Assembly (NCBI GenBank): GCA_030672485.1
Contig: DAOVGH010000037.1
Span: forward strand, 1 to 5,517
Length of the DNA stretch: 5,517 nucleotides
From: Desulfobacterales bacterium
GTDB taxonomy: Bacteria > Desulfobacterota > DSM-4660 > Desulfatiglandales > B25-G16
Reading direction: 5' to 3'
A program made the position numbers and the translations under genes. Under the pieces are notes generated by a model. That model saw nothing but the letters and a program-made list of their open reading frames with translations. It was not told the DNA's origin and ran no database searches. Shown in pieces: positions 5,459 through 5,517 of the stretch (its first letter is position 1; every line of letters starts with the position of its first letter).

Positions 5459-5517
5459 GTGAGGCCCTTAAAGAACACTCTAACGATCTTAATTATCGTA
5501 CCCCTTGTTTTTCTTAT
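5459..5517 (+). CDS. Partial CDS: N-terminus of an exported or membrane protein, cut by the window edge
   Basis: Starting at GTG 5459, the frame stays open to the window end and reads MRPLKNTLTILIIVPLVFL. This is a short basic N-region (Arg2, Lys5) followed by an unbroken hydrophobic core, the pattern of a signal peptide or first transmembrane helix. An AAGGAG ribosome site ending at 5449 leaves a 9-bp spacer, and a promoter with palindrome lies upstream, so a real gene start is likely although only 19 codons are visible. It runs in the same direction as ppiD but seems to have its own promoter. Nothing in 19 residues identifies the product. Confidence 0.62.
   Translation, partial: MRPLKNTLTILIIVPLVFL

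Overview
The window looks like a chromosomal segment of a Gram-negative, probably anaerobic bacterium of the deltaproteobacterial (Desulfobacterota-like) type. That assignment is an inference from gene content: a membrane-anchored PpiD chaperone implies an outer membrane, and a corrinoid adenosyltransferase implies B12 use. No marker gene is present to prove it. Base composition is moderate, with no ribosomal or tRNA genes.

Left half (1-2516), all coding on the minus strand. In transcription order it holds a metallo-beta-lactamase-fold hydrolase (1710-2516), a decayed small membrane-protein gene (about 1210-1569), an 82-bp integron attC-like site (1128-1209), and a ketoacyl-ACP synthase III of the kind I associate with Bacteroidota (9-1091). 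The order broken ORF, attC-like site, next ORF is that of integron gene cassettes. No integrase and no second attC site is visible, so this may be a relic or the edge of an array. The synthase gene lacks a Shine-Dalgarno sequence, whereas the hydrolase, ppiD and the right-edge gene have clear ones, which fits separate ancestry.

Right half (2517-5517), all coding on the plus strand. A 300-bp divergent intergenic region carries a good sigma70-type promoter overlapped by a 19-bp imperfect direct repeat. It drives a probable two-gene operon: cobO (2817-3344), then after 17 bp and a strong ribosome site, ppiD (3362-5257). CobO adenosylates cobalamin precursors in the cytoplasm. PpiD is an inner-membrane-anchored periplasmic folding factor. 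No functional link between the two is evident beyond co-transcription.

The 200 bp after ppiD contain a 96-bp element with 16-bp terminal inverted repeats starting at the base after the stop codon. It is followed by a candidate promoter whose spacer and -10 are covered by a perfect 9+9 palindrome, a leader hairpin that puts the ribosome site in its loop, and the GTG start of an exported or membrane protein cut off by the window edge.

The items most worth a second look are the attC-like site with its broken cassette gene, the transferred-looking synthase beside it, and the regulated-looking promoter and inverted-repeat element at the right edge. I see no convincing new multi-gene defence or biosynthetic system.
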